DNA of 64,000 bases from Streptomyces sp. NBC_01478 (GTDB taxonomy: Bacteria; Actinomycetota; Actinomycetes; Streptomycetales; Streptomycetaceae): NCBI RefSeq assembly GCF_036227225.1, contig NZ_CP109444.1, positions 4,569,501-4,633,500 on the forward strand. Direction: 5' to 3'. Of the stretch, positions 1 to 8,584 are shown piece after piece; position 1 is the first letter of the stretch, and each line of letters opens with the position of its first letter. The notes under the pieces are model-generated. The model was given only the letters and a program-made list of their open reading frames with translations. It did no database searches and was not told where the DNA came from. Made by a program: the position numbers and the translations under genes.

Positions 1-119
1 CTCCGTTGCGGCCCATCGGCCTCCGGCCGAGCTGTGACCCGCCCCACGCACATCGACCTCGCCACCTGGAGCCGGTTTCGGGACGGCCGGGAGCAGCAAT
101 GATGAAGTTGTTTCACGTA

Positions 120-150
120 TTGACATCCAATTCACCCAATAGTGTGTAGA
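120..150 (+). promoter_or_regulatory. Possible promoter of the defence operon
   Basis: A perfect TTGACA lies at 120-125 in a locally AT-richer patch, about 150 bases before the first gene. A -10 is less clear: TAGTGT at 140-145 (14-base spacer) or TGTAGA at 145-150 (19-base spacer). This is inference from motif similarity only. Nothing else is evident in 1-272 apart from a GGAGA ribosome binding site at 256-260. Confidence 0.3.
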
Positions 151-272
151 GGTTGCACGAGTGGGATGCCGATCTGCTCCGCATGGGCCCTGGCGCAGCG
201 TGATCTGTCGCGCCGGCCAACTCCCTGCGGCCCAGCCGGCTTGACGAGCGAGAGCGGAGACGGTCGATTCCC

Positions 273-2825
273 ATGACCGACAATTTCGACGAAATGTACG
301 AAACGTTCAAGGCTCTCTTGGACACGTTCCCTCCCTCGGAGGCGGTCAAGCGGCTGGAGCTGTTCGGCATCAGCTCCGACATCGTCGAACAAATCCGTGA
401 GCACCACGAGCAGCAGATGATCCGCATCAAAGAACTCGAAGAACCGCATGCGGTGGTCCTGGGCAACCGCGACACGTGGTACACCGGCCCGCAGGCAAAG
501 GACAAGTGCTGGCCCGGTGTTGTGGATCTGCTTCGCAAGGACGGCTGGTCCGAAGAACCTGCCATCAGAGAGCTCGACGACTCCTCCACCCGCGTCGTCT
601 CCCTGTTGAACCATCCGAAGGAAAGAGCATTCTCCACACGGGGGCTGGTCGTCGGGTACGTCCAGTCCGGCAAGACCACCAACTTCACATCGGTGATGGC
701 CAAGGCCGCCGATCGCGGCTACAAACTCTTCATCGTCCTGGCGGGCATCCACAACGGCCTCAGGCGCCAGACGCAAGCGCGCCTGGTGCAGCAACTCGTG
801 GAACCCAACCCCTCCATGTGGTCCCAACTGACAGGGCTGGACAAGGACTTCACACCACAGGAGAACCCGGCTTCGTACTTCGGAAAGAGCAACAAGACGC
901 ACGTCCTTTGCGTGGTGAAGAAGAACGCAGCGGTACTGCGCAAGCTCGGCAGGTGGCTGGAGAAGGCTTCGGACTACCTCCAGGACTGTCCGGCGCTGAT
1001 CATTGACGACGAGGCGGACCAGGCCACGGTCGCCACGAAGTCCATCAACCCGTTGATCCTGAGCATCATGAGCAGCCTGCCGCGGTCCGCCTACGTCGGA
1101 TACACGGCTTCTCCCTTCGCCAACCTGCTGATCGACCCGAGCGCAGAAGACCTCTATCCCCGTGACTTCGTCGTCAACCTGCCCAAGCCGGCGGGCCACT
1201 TCGGCACCGAGGTGTTGTTCGGTCGCTACGCGCTCGACGGCGAGGACCCGGAACAGGTGGACGACGGTTACGACATGATCCGTTCGATCCCCGACGACGA
1301 TGTGTCGTGCGTGCGCCCCGAGACGAGAGCCGACGTCGAAGGCTTCGAGCCCTTCATCACCGACACTCTCAGCAGAGCGATCGAGTATTTCTGGCTCGTG
1401 ACGGCAGCCCGCAGAGTGCGGCGTTCAGGCAATCCACACAGCACGATGTTGATCCACACGAGCGTCAACACCGCGGTACACAACAGCTTCAAGCGGCCGT
1501 TGGAGCACCTTCGCTCCCGCGCAACGCAGTCCCTGACCGATGAAGACTTCCTCTCCACGTTGCGCGCTCTTTGGGATCAGGAGACCGCACGTGTCCCTGC
1601 CGAGGACTTCGGTGAGACGAAGGTGTCGTTCGACGAACTGGCGACCGAACTGCCGGATGTGCTCCGCAACTGCCGCGTCATCATGGACAACTCCAGCAGC
1701 GAAGATCGCCTCGACTACGAAAACGGCCCGGTCGTCGCCATCGCCGTGGGAGGCAACACCCTGTCGCGCGGGCTGACTCTCGAAGGCCTGTCGGTGAGTT
1801 ATTTCGTCAGGGCCGTGTCGGCGTACGACACACTGCTGCAGATGGGTCGATGGTTCGGTTTCCGGAACGGCTACGCCGACCTTCCTCGGATCTGGATGAC
1901 CGATGAACTGGCCGAGTGGTTCAGGCACCTCGCCACCGTCGAGACGGAGATGCGTCGAGACATCGACGTCTACATGACCGAGTCCGAGACACCTCTGACT
2001 TTCGCGGTACGTCTGCGCACACACCCCGCGCTTCGGGTCACCGCAGCGGCCAAGATGCGCGCCGCGGTAACCGCGGCATCCTCCTACGGAGGCAAGCGGG
2101 TCCAGACCCACTACTTCCACACCAACGGCGAGTGGCTGCGCGGAAACATTACTGCCGCCCGCGACTTGGTCGCCGCCTCCCTCTCGAACGCCGTCAGAGT
2201 GGAGGAACGCCCGGCCGACGGGCGCTATGTGTTCCGTGACGTACCGTACGACGTGGTGACCGACTTCTTGGTCGCGTACAAGTTCCACGAGAAGTCACCG
2301 GAGAACGACGCCGGTCTGATCGGCGATTACATCCGAAAGCGGGTCACGACAGCCGACTCACTGCGCCGGTGGAACGTTGCGATCGTCGGCAACCCGGCGG
2401 GAGGGCCGTACACCTTCGTTCCCGGTGTGGCAGTGGGCCGCAATACCCGCGCTCGCCTCAAGGTGGAAAGCCCTGATACGGACTTCGCCGACATCAAGAC
2501 ACTGATGAGCCGTCCCGACGCGGCAGTGGATCTGACCGGAGACACAACGAAGCTGACTGAGTCGGGCATCAAGGAAAAGCGTCGCGCCCAACTTCCGGAC
2601 ACGGGTCTGTTGGTCCTGTATCCGATTGACAAAACGTCACAGCCAAGCCCGGACAAGGAGCTTCGTGCGCCACTGAACGCCGAGGAACACGTCATCGGCG
2701 TCGGTCTCGTGTTCCCCGAGCCGCAACACGGAGACAGCACGGTCGAAAAGTACATCTCGGCCAACCTGTCCGGCATCCGCATCGAGGACGAGGACTACAG
2801 CCCCCTCGAAAGCGAGGACGCGTGA
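273..2825 (+). CDS. Z1-domain superfamily II helicase/ATPase (defence operon gene 1)
   Basis: Predicted nucleic-acid-dependent ATPase of a restriction-like defence system. The 850-residue protein shows helicase landmarks: Walker A in GYVQSGKTTNF with Lys134, Walker B DDEAD at 245-249, a motif III-like YTASPF shortly after, and an arginine-finger motif QMGRWFGFR from Gln523. A QMGR-like motif after a long insert is typical of Z1 (PF10593) proteins found beside MutL/MORC-like ATPases, DUF4420 nucleases and cytosine methylases. The ATG at 273 follows GGAGA at 256-260. The gene ends in a GTGA overlap with the next, so translation is probably coupled. Family role as the motor or loader of a nuclease complex is inferred; no member's mechanism is assumed here. 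Confidence 0.9.
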   Translation: MTDNFDEMYETFKALLDTFPPSEAVKRLELFGISSDIVEQIREHHEQQMIRIKELEEPHAVVLGNRDTWYTGPQAKDKCWPGVVDLLRKDGWSEEPAIRELDDSSTRVVSLLNHPKERAFSTRGLVVGYVQSGKTTNFTSVMAKAADRGYKLFIVLAGIHNGLRRQTQARLVQQLVEPNPSMWSQLTGLDKDFTPQENPASYFGKSNKTHVLCVVKKNAAVLRKLGRWLEKASDYLQDCPALIIDDEADQATVATKSINPLILSIMSSLPRSAYVGYTASPFANLLIDPSAEDLYPRDFVVNLPKPAGHFGTEVLFGRYALDGEDPEQVDDGYDMIRSIPDDDVSCVRPETRADVEGFEPFITDTLSRAIEYFWLVTAARRVRRSGNPHSTMLIHTSVNTAVHNSFKRPLEHLRSRATQSLTDEDFLSTLRALWDQETARVPAEDFGETKVSFDELATELPDVLRNCRVIMDNSSSEDRLDYENGPVVAIAVGGNTLSRGLTLEGLSVSYFVRAVSAYDTLLQMGRWFGFRNGYADLPRIWMTDELAEWFRHLATVETEMRRDIDVYMTESETPLTFAVRLRTHPALRVTAAAKMRAAVTAASSYGGKRVQTHYFHTNGEWLRGNITAARDLVAASLSNAVRVEERPADGRYVFRDVPYDVVTDFLVAYKFHEKSPENDAGLIGDYIRKRVTTADSLRRWNVAIVGNPAGGPYTFVPGVAVGRNTRARLKVESPDTDFADIKTLMSRPDAAVDLTGDTTKLTESGIKEKRRAQLPDTGLLVLYPIDKTSQPSPDKELRAPLNAEEHVIGVGLVFPEPQHGDSTVEKYISANLSGIRIEDEDYSPLESEDA

Positions 2826-3847
2826 AGGAAGATGTGCTCCGCAAGCTCGTCGAGGATCGCTGGACCGCACTCGACACCGAGAAGATCACGGGTGAAAGAA
2901 GCCTGAGAGTTTCGCAGTTGCCCGTCGTCAGCGACGGGGGGTCATTGGCGGTGGCCGTCGATCACAGCGGACATCGCCACGTCCTGGTACCGATTCACGC
3001 ACATCGCAAGGTCCGTCCCGGCCTGGACGGGCCCGTACTCAGATTGCGCAAGCGGGCCCTGGAGGACGAGGAGACCTATCAGACCTACGCCGACCTTGCT
3101 TGCCTGCGCAACGACCTCGATGATCTGTTCACGGAGTTGTGCGTCGACGTATTGGGCGCGATCGGTGAGCTGCCCACCAATCCGGTCAAGGCGCTCTATC
3201 GTGTTCTCGATCGATGGAAGGCTCTTTTCCAGGCGCAGGGAACTCCGCTGGGGCCTGATCAACTTGCGGGGCTGTTCGGTGAGTTGACAGTCCTCAATCG
3301 GCTTCTCGTGAAGGACCCGAGCGCGCACCGGCTCTGGCTCGGCCCCGAAGGACACCGCCATGATTTCACGGGTGGAACCACCGCCGTCGAGGTGAAGGCG
3401 ACCACCACCACCGAGGGGCGAAGACCACGGATCCACGGACTCGACCAACTCGAGGTGCCGGAGGGCGGGAACCTCTGTCTAGCTTGGTTCCGACTGCAAC
3501 GCGCATCCGGAAACGTCGCAGGCACCGCGTTCGTGGACTTGGTCGAACAAACGCTTGGGCTCTGTGACGACGAAGGTGCAGTACTCAATCTGCTCGCCAT
3601 CGTCGGCTATCGCTCCTCGGACTCCGACCGCTATCACGATGTGCGCTTCGCAATCAGTGAAGAGCGATGGTACCGAGTTGGCCCCGGTTTTCCCGGTCTC
3701 ACCGGCCAGGCACTTGTCGAGGCCGACGTACCCGTCTCGATTCTCGACGTCGAGTACACCATCGACCTGTCCGGTGAAACACCTGCTCCGCTGCCGTCAG
3801 ACCAAGTGCCCCAAGTGATCGAGAGCATGATCCAGGAGTCTGTGTGA
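2822..3847 (+). CDS. PD-(D/E)XK nuclease, DUF4420 family (defence operon gene 2)
   Basis: Predicted DNA-cleaving subunit of the operon, 341 residues. The catalytic core is visible as Asp181 in HDFTGG followed by Glu190-Val-Lys192 in AVEVKATTT, the D...E-x-K pattern of restriction-endonuclease-fold enzymes. A helical segment LFGELTVLNRLL precedes it, as in DUF4420 (PF14390) proteins. The start is GTG at 2822, overlapping the previous stop as GTGA, and the stop overlaps the next start the same way. Its position between a Z1 helicase and a GHKL ATPase supports a role as the nuclease effector. The cleavage target is unknown. Confidence 0.87.
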   Translation: MKEDVLRKLVEDRWTALDTEKITGERSLRVSQLPVVSDGGSLAVAVDHSGHRHVLVPIHAHRKVRPGLDGPVLRLRKRALEDEETYQTYADLACLRNDLDDLFTELCVDVLGAIGELPTNPVKALYRVLDRWKALFQAQGTPLGPDQLAGLFGELTVLNRLLVKDPSAHRLWLGPEGHRHDFTGGTTAVEVKATTTTEGRRPRIHGLDQLEVPEGGNLCLAWFRLQRASGNVAGTAFVDLVEQTLGLCDDEGAVLNLLAIVGYRSSDSDRYHDVRFAISEERWYRVGPGFPGLTGQALVEADVPVSILDVEYTIDLSGETPAPLPSDQVPQVIESMIQESV

Positions 3848-5841
3848 TGGAGCCGCGCTGGTATTCACAGCCCTATCCCCCGGAAGGCGCCAGCGCCGCT
3901 GAAGGAATCCGCAACCAGCTCGGACGTCCGGAACTCGATCTACTCACCATCCTTGTGCGTGAGTCCGCCCAGAACAGTTGGGATGCACGCCTGACGCAAC
4001 CCTCCTCCCCCGTGGACTTCCGCATTGACATGTGGACAGTCGGTCCAGCCCACGCCGGAGCCTGGCGTGAGCTTCTGCTGAACGGCGCACCTTCAGGCAG
4101 CCCGGAGACCTTCCCTCTGCGCGACACCCTGAGGCGTGGCCCAGTCCGCGTCCTCGCCGTCTCCGATCGTGGGACGCGGGGACTCGGAGGACCCACCCGC
4201 GCCGACGACGCGGTGGGCGCCGAGCGAGACTTCGTCTCTTTCATCCGCAACATAGGTGAACCGCGCGACACCGCGCTCGGAGGTGGCACCTACGGCTTCG
4301 GCAAGGGCATCTTCTACCTGCTGTCCAAGTCCGGAACCGTGCTCGTGCACTCCCGTTGCCGTACAGCTCACGGAGGTCTCGAGACCCGACTCATCGGCTG
4401 CACCCTCTGGAAGAGTTACGTGGCCGGTGAACCCGGCGAAGACCGTCGCTACACCGGTCGGCACTGGTGGGGCAACATGTCGGGACCGGTCGTCGAACCC
4501 CTGGTCGGCCGGGAGGCCGAAACCACGGCGCAGCGTCTGGGACTCAGATCCTTCGGTCCCGAGGAGACCGGGACGACGGTCGTCGTCATCGATCCGGACC
4601 TGGACGAACTCGCGCCGCCCGAGGCGGCCGACTATCTGGCAGAGACCATCACCTGGCATCTGTGGCCAAAGATGATTCCCATCGGCGGCAAGCCACCCGC
4701 CATGAAGTTCGCCGTGGCTTGTGACGGTGTCGAACACTCGGTGCCGGACCCGCGGGAGACCCGCCCCCTCAACATGTTCGTCGCCGCTCACGAATCGATG
4801 ACGGGCCCGGACGGCAGAGACCTGCACTGCTTGAAGCCCAAGCAGTATCTCGGGCGCCTCGGGCTCGTGAAACGGATCATGCCGCCGCTGGAGCCGACAC
4901 GTGCCTCACTCATGCTCGACATCGAGGACATCATCCATCACATCTGCCTGATGCGACCGGCTGAACTCGTTGTCACGTACCACCCCGGGCCGAAACCGCC
5001 CAGTGTGAACCAGGGATACGCCGGAGTCTTCAGGGCCGACGAAACGATGGACGAGGTCTATGCAAAGGCCGAACCACCCACGCACGACGCCTGGAATCCG
5101 CAATCGCTCGTGAGGCCCGAGAGCACCTTTGTTCAGACGACGTTTCGGCGTATCAGCGAAGCTCTGGAAAGCCTGCTCTCCCTCGGCGGTGTGACCCGTA
5201 CCGGAGCCAGCAACGTCGCTCTGGGCGCTGCCAGTTCGCTCTTTTCCGGACTGGTGGGTGGAACCTGGGGCATCGGTGGCGCCACGGCCTACTCAAAGCC
5301 CGGCAGCACCACCCGTGCTTCGAAGTCGGACGACGCGGAGGAAAGGACGGCCCGTTCGGCTCCAGGCCGTGCCGTCCCGAGCCCGACACCGTCCAGTACG
5401 GATCGGTCTCCCGCCGACGGGCCGGCAGACTCCGGCGAATTCGGCACCGGCACCGAGCACTTCACCGATGTGCCCGGGACGGACGGAGCAAGCACGCCAC
5501 GCCGCCGTCCGAGGGTCCAGTACATCGGCGAGCCCTACTACGACGATCGCGACGACGCCTCCGTACTCGTCCAGGAGTTCCGGCTGCCCGTACCTGGGCC
5601 ACAGTTGGTCCGAATCGATCTGGCCGTGACTCTTCCCGGAACCGGCGGGCGGGAGACGGACCCACCCATCGGGGCAAGCATGCCCGTGCTCGTCGGATGG
5701 GAGGACGACAGTGGTCGTGTGTACGCCTCCGATCCATACGTGATCGAGGGCAGCGAATCCCTCTGGCGGGCTCTTGTGCGACCGGCTCCGGACACCATGA
5801 CCGAGATCGGTATCAAGGTCGAGGCGGTGAAGGCCTCGTGA
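3844..5841 (+). CDS. MutL/MORC-like GHKL ATPase (defence operon gene 3)
   Basis: A 665-residue protein with an N-terminal Bergerat ATP-binding fold: N-box Glu40-xxx-Asn44 in RESAQNSWDAR, a Mg/adenine motif Asp108-x-Gly-xx-Gly113, and a glycine-rich lid GGGTYGFGKG at 146-155. GHKL ATPases next to Z1 and DUF4420 genes were described as MutL-like/MORC-like components of predicted restriction systems, where ATP-driven dimerisation is thought to clamp DNA. A Pro/Ser/Thr-rich linker occupies roughly residues 475-555, followed by a C-terminal beta-rich domain. The start may be GTG 3844 (GTGA overlap) or ATG 3847 (one-base overlap with the stop). The clamp function is inferred from family. Confidence 0.85.
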   Translation: MMEPRWYSQPYPPEGASAAEGIRNQLGRPELDLLTILVRESAQNSWDARLTQPSSPVDFRIDMWTVGPAHAGAWRELLLNGAPSGSPETFPLRDTLRRGPVRVLAVSDRGTRGLGGPTRADDAVGAERDFVSFIRNIGEPRDTALGGGTYGFGKGIFYLLSKSGTVLVHSRCRTAHGGLETRLIGCTLWKSYVAGEPGEDRRYTGRHWWGNMSGPVVEPLVGREAETTAQRLGLRSFGPEETGTTVVVIDPDLDELAPPEAADYLAETITWHLWPKMIPIGGKPPAMKFAVACDGVEHSVPDPRETRPLNMFVAAHESMTGPDGRDLHCLKPKQYLGRLGLVKRIMPPLEPTRASLMLDIEDIIHHICLMRPAELVVTYHPGPKPPSVNQGYAGVFRADETMDEVYAKAEPPTHDAWNPQSLVRPESTFVQTTFRRISEALESLLSLGGVTRTGASNVALGAASSLFSGLVGGTWGIGGATAYSKPGSTTRASKSDDAEERTARSAPGRAVPSPTPSSTDRSPADGPADSGEFGTGTEHFTDVPGTDGASTPRRRPRVQYIGEPYYDDRDDASVLVQEFRLPVPGPQLVRIDLAVTLPGTGGRETDPPIGASMPVLVGWEDDSGRVYASDPYVIEGSESLWRALVRPAPDTMTEIGIKVEAVKAS

Positions 5842-6734
5842 GTCGGCGCGTACTTCCATATCGCGTCCCGTCCGAGGACGTCGTCGTCGCCGAGACGTGG
5901 TCGCTCGTCGTCCAGGACGGTGAGATTGCTCTGCCGGAAGCCCTGCCCGACTGGGATTACCAAATGGACCTGCATCTCCGCAGAACCGTCCGTGTAGACC
6001 TGGACCGAGCACGAGCCCAATCCGGACTCCCCATCGACGCGGCGCTCATGCTCGCAGCCGTGTGGACAGCCACCGGATCCAACCTCAGTGGACCGGCTCA
6101 GCATGTGCGCTTGTCCGACAGAGGCACGAGCACCGTGGAACTTGATGTCCTGCTGCGGGGCGCCGATCTGGGCGGACTGCTCATGCTCGACACCGCACTC
6201 GTCCTGGCCGAGCACCGGAGCAATGCCCGCCCCTCGTCTCCCCGCCGGGCTGGATCCGTGTTGTGGAGCGACCGGGAGTTCCTCCGACTCCAGGGTGACG
6301 CACCGCAGTTCCCCATGGCCGTGATCGACTTTGCCCGGACCTCCTTCCCCGACCACGCGGCATGGCACCTACAGATCAGTGGAAGCCTGGACAGCGCAAC
6401 GATGGGCTCCCTGCTCTTGCTCGTCAACGAGAGGAACACGGTCACTACCACCGCGTTCGAGAACGCAGGCAAACCCCGTCCTGTGGATCGCATCGTGCTC
6501 TCCGCCGTGTACGCGGACGCGGCCCGGATCATGATTGAACACGCGCTGAGCAACGAGGACTTCGCCGAGGACTCCGACTTCCCCGAGGGCTCGTTGGGCG
6601 CCACCATGTTGAGCTTGTTCGACCAGCTCTTCCCAGGACAGTCGACTACCGACATCCGTCTGCGCCAACGGCAGTCACCAGCCTTGTTCGCCTCGGATCT
6701 GCAGGCGGCGGTCAAGATCTTCGAGGTGTCCTGA
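5838..6734 (+). CDS. Unknown protein of defence operon (gene 4)
   Basis: A 298-residue protein I do not recognise. I place the start at GTG 5838 because it forms the same GTGA overlap seen at the two upstream junctions; the frame is open further upstream but that part lies inside the ATPase gene. The N-terminus is PYRVPSEDVVVAETWSLVV. The middle contains predicted beta strands (TGSNLSGPAQHV, STVELDVLLRGAD) and the C-terminal half is helical and acidic. No catalytic motif, membrane segment or signal peptide is visible. The stop TGA shares one base with the next ATG. The tight packing suggests an obligate component, possibly an adaptor. Confidence 0.8.
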   Translation: MSRRVLPYRVPSEDVVVAETWSLVVQDGEIALPEALPDWDYQMDLHLRRTVRVDLDRARAQSGLPIDAALMLAAVWTATGSNLSGPAQHVRLSDRGTSTVELDVLLRGADLGGLLMLDTALVLAEHRSNARPSSPRRAGSVLWSDREFLRLQGDAPQFPMAVIDFARTSFPDHAAWHLQISGSLDSATMGSLLLLVNERNTVTTTAFENAGKPRPVDRIVLSAVYADAARIMIEHALSNEDFAEDSDFPEGSLGATMLSLFDQLFPGQSTTDIRLRQRQSPALFASDLQAAVKIFEVS

Positions 6735-8575
6735 TGAGCTTCCTCTACCCCCGTCTGCTGGCCGAACAGGCAAAGCCGCTCTTCGAGGAGTACAGGCACC
6801 TGCCCATCGCGGAGCTGACGGATCGAGTGGCTGCCTCCCACCATTCCGCGGTATACGTGGCCACTGGTGGTGACCGAGCCTCCGCGACTCAGCTCAACGA
6901 ACTGCGTGCAGGCGTCGTCGACCTCGCCAAAGGTGCCGGCTTCCCCGACGACTCCGATCGCACCCGCAATGCCGACTTCGACCTTCGGCTCGCCGCGCTG
7001 CTGCACGCCGAGATGGGCATGGTGCCGGCGGAGGCCGCCTCACGGGACGTCTGGGCATTTCTGGCACTGGTCCTGCTCCCGGATGTCGCGTTCTGGCGCT
7101 ACCCCCAGCCCCCAGGAGACCGCGTCCTCGGCACGGACCTCACCCGGCACGTCTTCGGCCGGTTGTGGTGGCGGGCCCAACTCGTGCGCACCTCCGACGA
7201 AGCGGAACCGTACGACGCCCTCAAGATTCTCGGCGAAGCGGCATTCGATCAGATCTACGCCCGCCGGGCAGCGCTCGGCGGAAGTCCGCACATGGTCCGA
7301 GCCATCCTCCGGGTGTGGCAGAACCTTGACCTGACCGGGCTGAACGAGCGCGAAACACTGCGCGACTTTCTCAAAAGGCTATTGCGGCTGGCCCCGTTCG
7401 TGCTGTTCGACGGCATCGAAGAGCACGCCTTGGACCAAGAGTTGAGCGCAGTCGCACATGAGTCCGTCGACGCCCAGCGCCTCACTAAATCGCCTCCCGA
7501 CTGGAACGCTGCGCCAAGTAGTCACGAAACCACGGTGGTTGTGGCCCCTGGGTCTTCCACGTCCGCCTCGCTCGGGGAGGGAGCCCCAGCAGCCCGGGAG
7601 ACCCCGGTGAAGACAGCCGAGTCACGTCGATTCCGCTCGGTCGAACTCTGCGCCGGGGCCGGAGCACAGGCACTCGGACTGGAGCAAGCCGGATTCGACC
7701 CCGTCCTACTCATCGACAGCAAGGCCGATGCCTGCTTCACAATCGACCTGAATCGCCCCCAATGGGACGTGATCTGTATGGACATCGCGCATTTCCATCC
7801 GAGCGAGCGCCCTGAAATCCTCGGCGTCGACTTGGTCAGCGGTGGGCTCCCCCGCGTAAAATCTCCTGCCACTGTTGGTCGAGCCGAGGACACCGAGGAG
7901 CGCGGAGTCCTCAGGGCCGCGATCGCGCTGGCACACGCCATCAGGCCAAAGGCCGTTCTATTGGAGAACGTTCCAGACCTGGTCGAGAGCCCGGACTTCG
8001 CGACCGACCGTTCGTGGATCGAAACACGGCTCAGCAATGCCGGTTACAGATGGAGCTGGCGAGTCCTCAATGCCGCCGCCTTCGGTGTATCGCAGAACCG
8101 CAGCAGCGGCTTTCTGGTCGCCCTGCAGGACCCGTACTTCTCCCGATTCTCGTGGCCCGAGCCCAACGAGTCGCCGCCGCCGACCGTAGGCCAGGTTCTG
8201 GGCCCTTCGATGTCCGCAAACGGATGGCCGGGCGCAGAGCGTTGGATCAAGGGCGCCGACCGTATCGCGCCGGCCCTCGTCGGCGGCTCCGACCGCCGAG
8301 GAGGCGCCGATCTCGGCCCCACCGGTACCAAGAAGGCGTGGGCCACGCTTGGTGTGAACGGCAACAGCCTTGGTGACGACCCCCCAGGGGCCGACTTCCC
8401 TGCGGACGGCCAACCCAAGCTGACCATCGAGCAGGCCGCGAAGATCCAGTCGTTCCCGCAGGAATGGAGCTTCTTCGGTGGCAAGACGTCCAGGTATCGT
8501 CAGATCGGTCACGCAATGCCACCACCTCTCGCGAGCGCTCTCGGTCGGGCCATCTCTGCAGCCCTGCGCGGCTAA
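6734..8575 (+). CDS. C5-methyltransferase-like protein lacking the catalytic Cys, with unknown N-terminal domain (gene 5)
   Basis: A 613-residue fusion. Residues 1-250 or so form an all-helical unknown domain (possibly the family named DUF6339; I am not sure). A C5 DNA methyltransferase-like domain starts near Phe300: motif I ELCAGAGAQALGLEQAGF and motif VI Glu411-Asn-Val are present, and a motif X-like GHAMPPPLASALGRA closes it. Motif IV, normally GGPPCQ, reads GGLPRVKS with Arg374 where the nucleophilic Cys should be, and the motif VIII Q-x-R-x-R is reduced to QNRSS. It should therefore not methylate by the usual covalent route. It may bind DNA or SAM as a partner of the intact enzyme encoded next. 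The ATG shares one base with the upstream stop. Confidence 0.85.
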   Translation: MSFLYPRLLAEQAKPLFEEYRHLPIAELTDRVAASHHSAVYVATGGDRASATQLNELRAGVVDLAKGAGFPDDSDRTRNADFDLRLAALLHAEMGMVPAEAASRDVWAFLALVLLPDVAFWRYPQPPGDRVLGTDLTRHVFGRLWWRAQLVRTSDEAEPYDALKILGEAAFDQIYARRAALGGSPHMVRAILRVWQNLDLTGLNERETLRDFLKRLLRLAPFVLFDGIEEHALDQELSAVAHESVDAQRLTKSPPDWNAAPSSHETTVVVAPGSSTSASLGEGAPAARETPVKTAESRRFRSVELCAGAGAQALGLEQAGFDPVLLIDSKADACFTIDLNRPQWDVICMDIAHFHPSERPEILGVDLVSGGLPRVKSPATVGRAEDTEERGVLRAAIALAHAIRPKAVLLENVPDLVESPDFATDRSWIETRLSNAGYRWSWRVLNAAAFGVSQNRSSGFLVALQDPYFSRFSWPEPNESPPPTVGQVLGPSMSANGWPGAERWIKGADRIAPALVGGSDRRGGADLGPTGTKKAWATLGVNGNSLGDDPPGADFPADGQPKLTIEQAAKIQSFPQEWSFFGGKTSRYRQIGHAMPPPLASALGRAISAALRG

Positions 8576-8584
8576 GATCGCCTC
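8573..8584 (+). promoter_or_regulatory. Possible leaderless promoter -10 for the active methyltransferase
   Basis: TAAGAT at 8573-8578 is embedded in the stop codon of gene 5 and lies 6 bases before the ATG of gene 6, with no Shine-Dalgarno sequence in between. TANNNT six to nine bases before a start codon is the usual layout of leaderless Streptomyces transcripts. No clear -35 is seen, so this is suggestive only. Confidence 0.3.
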
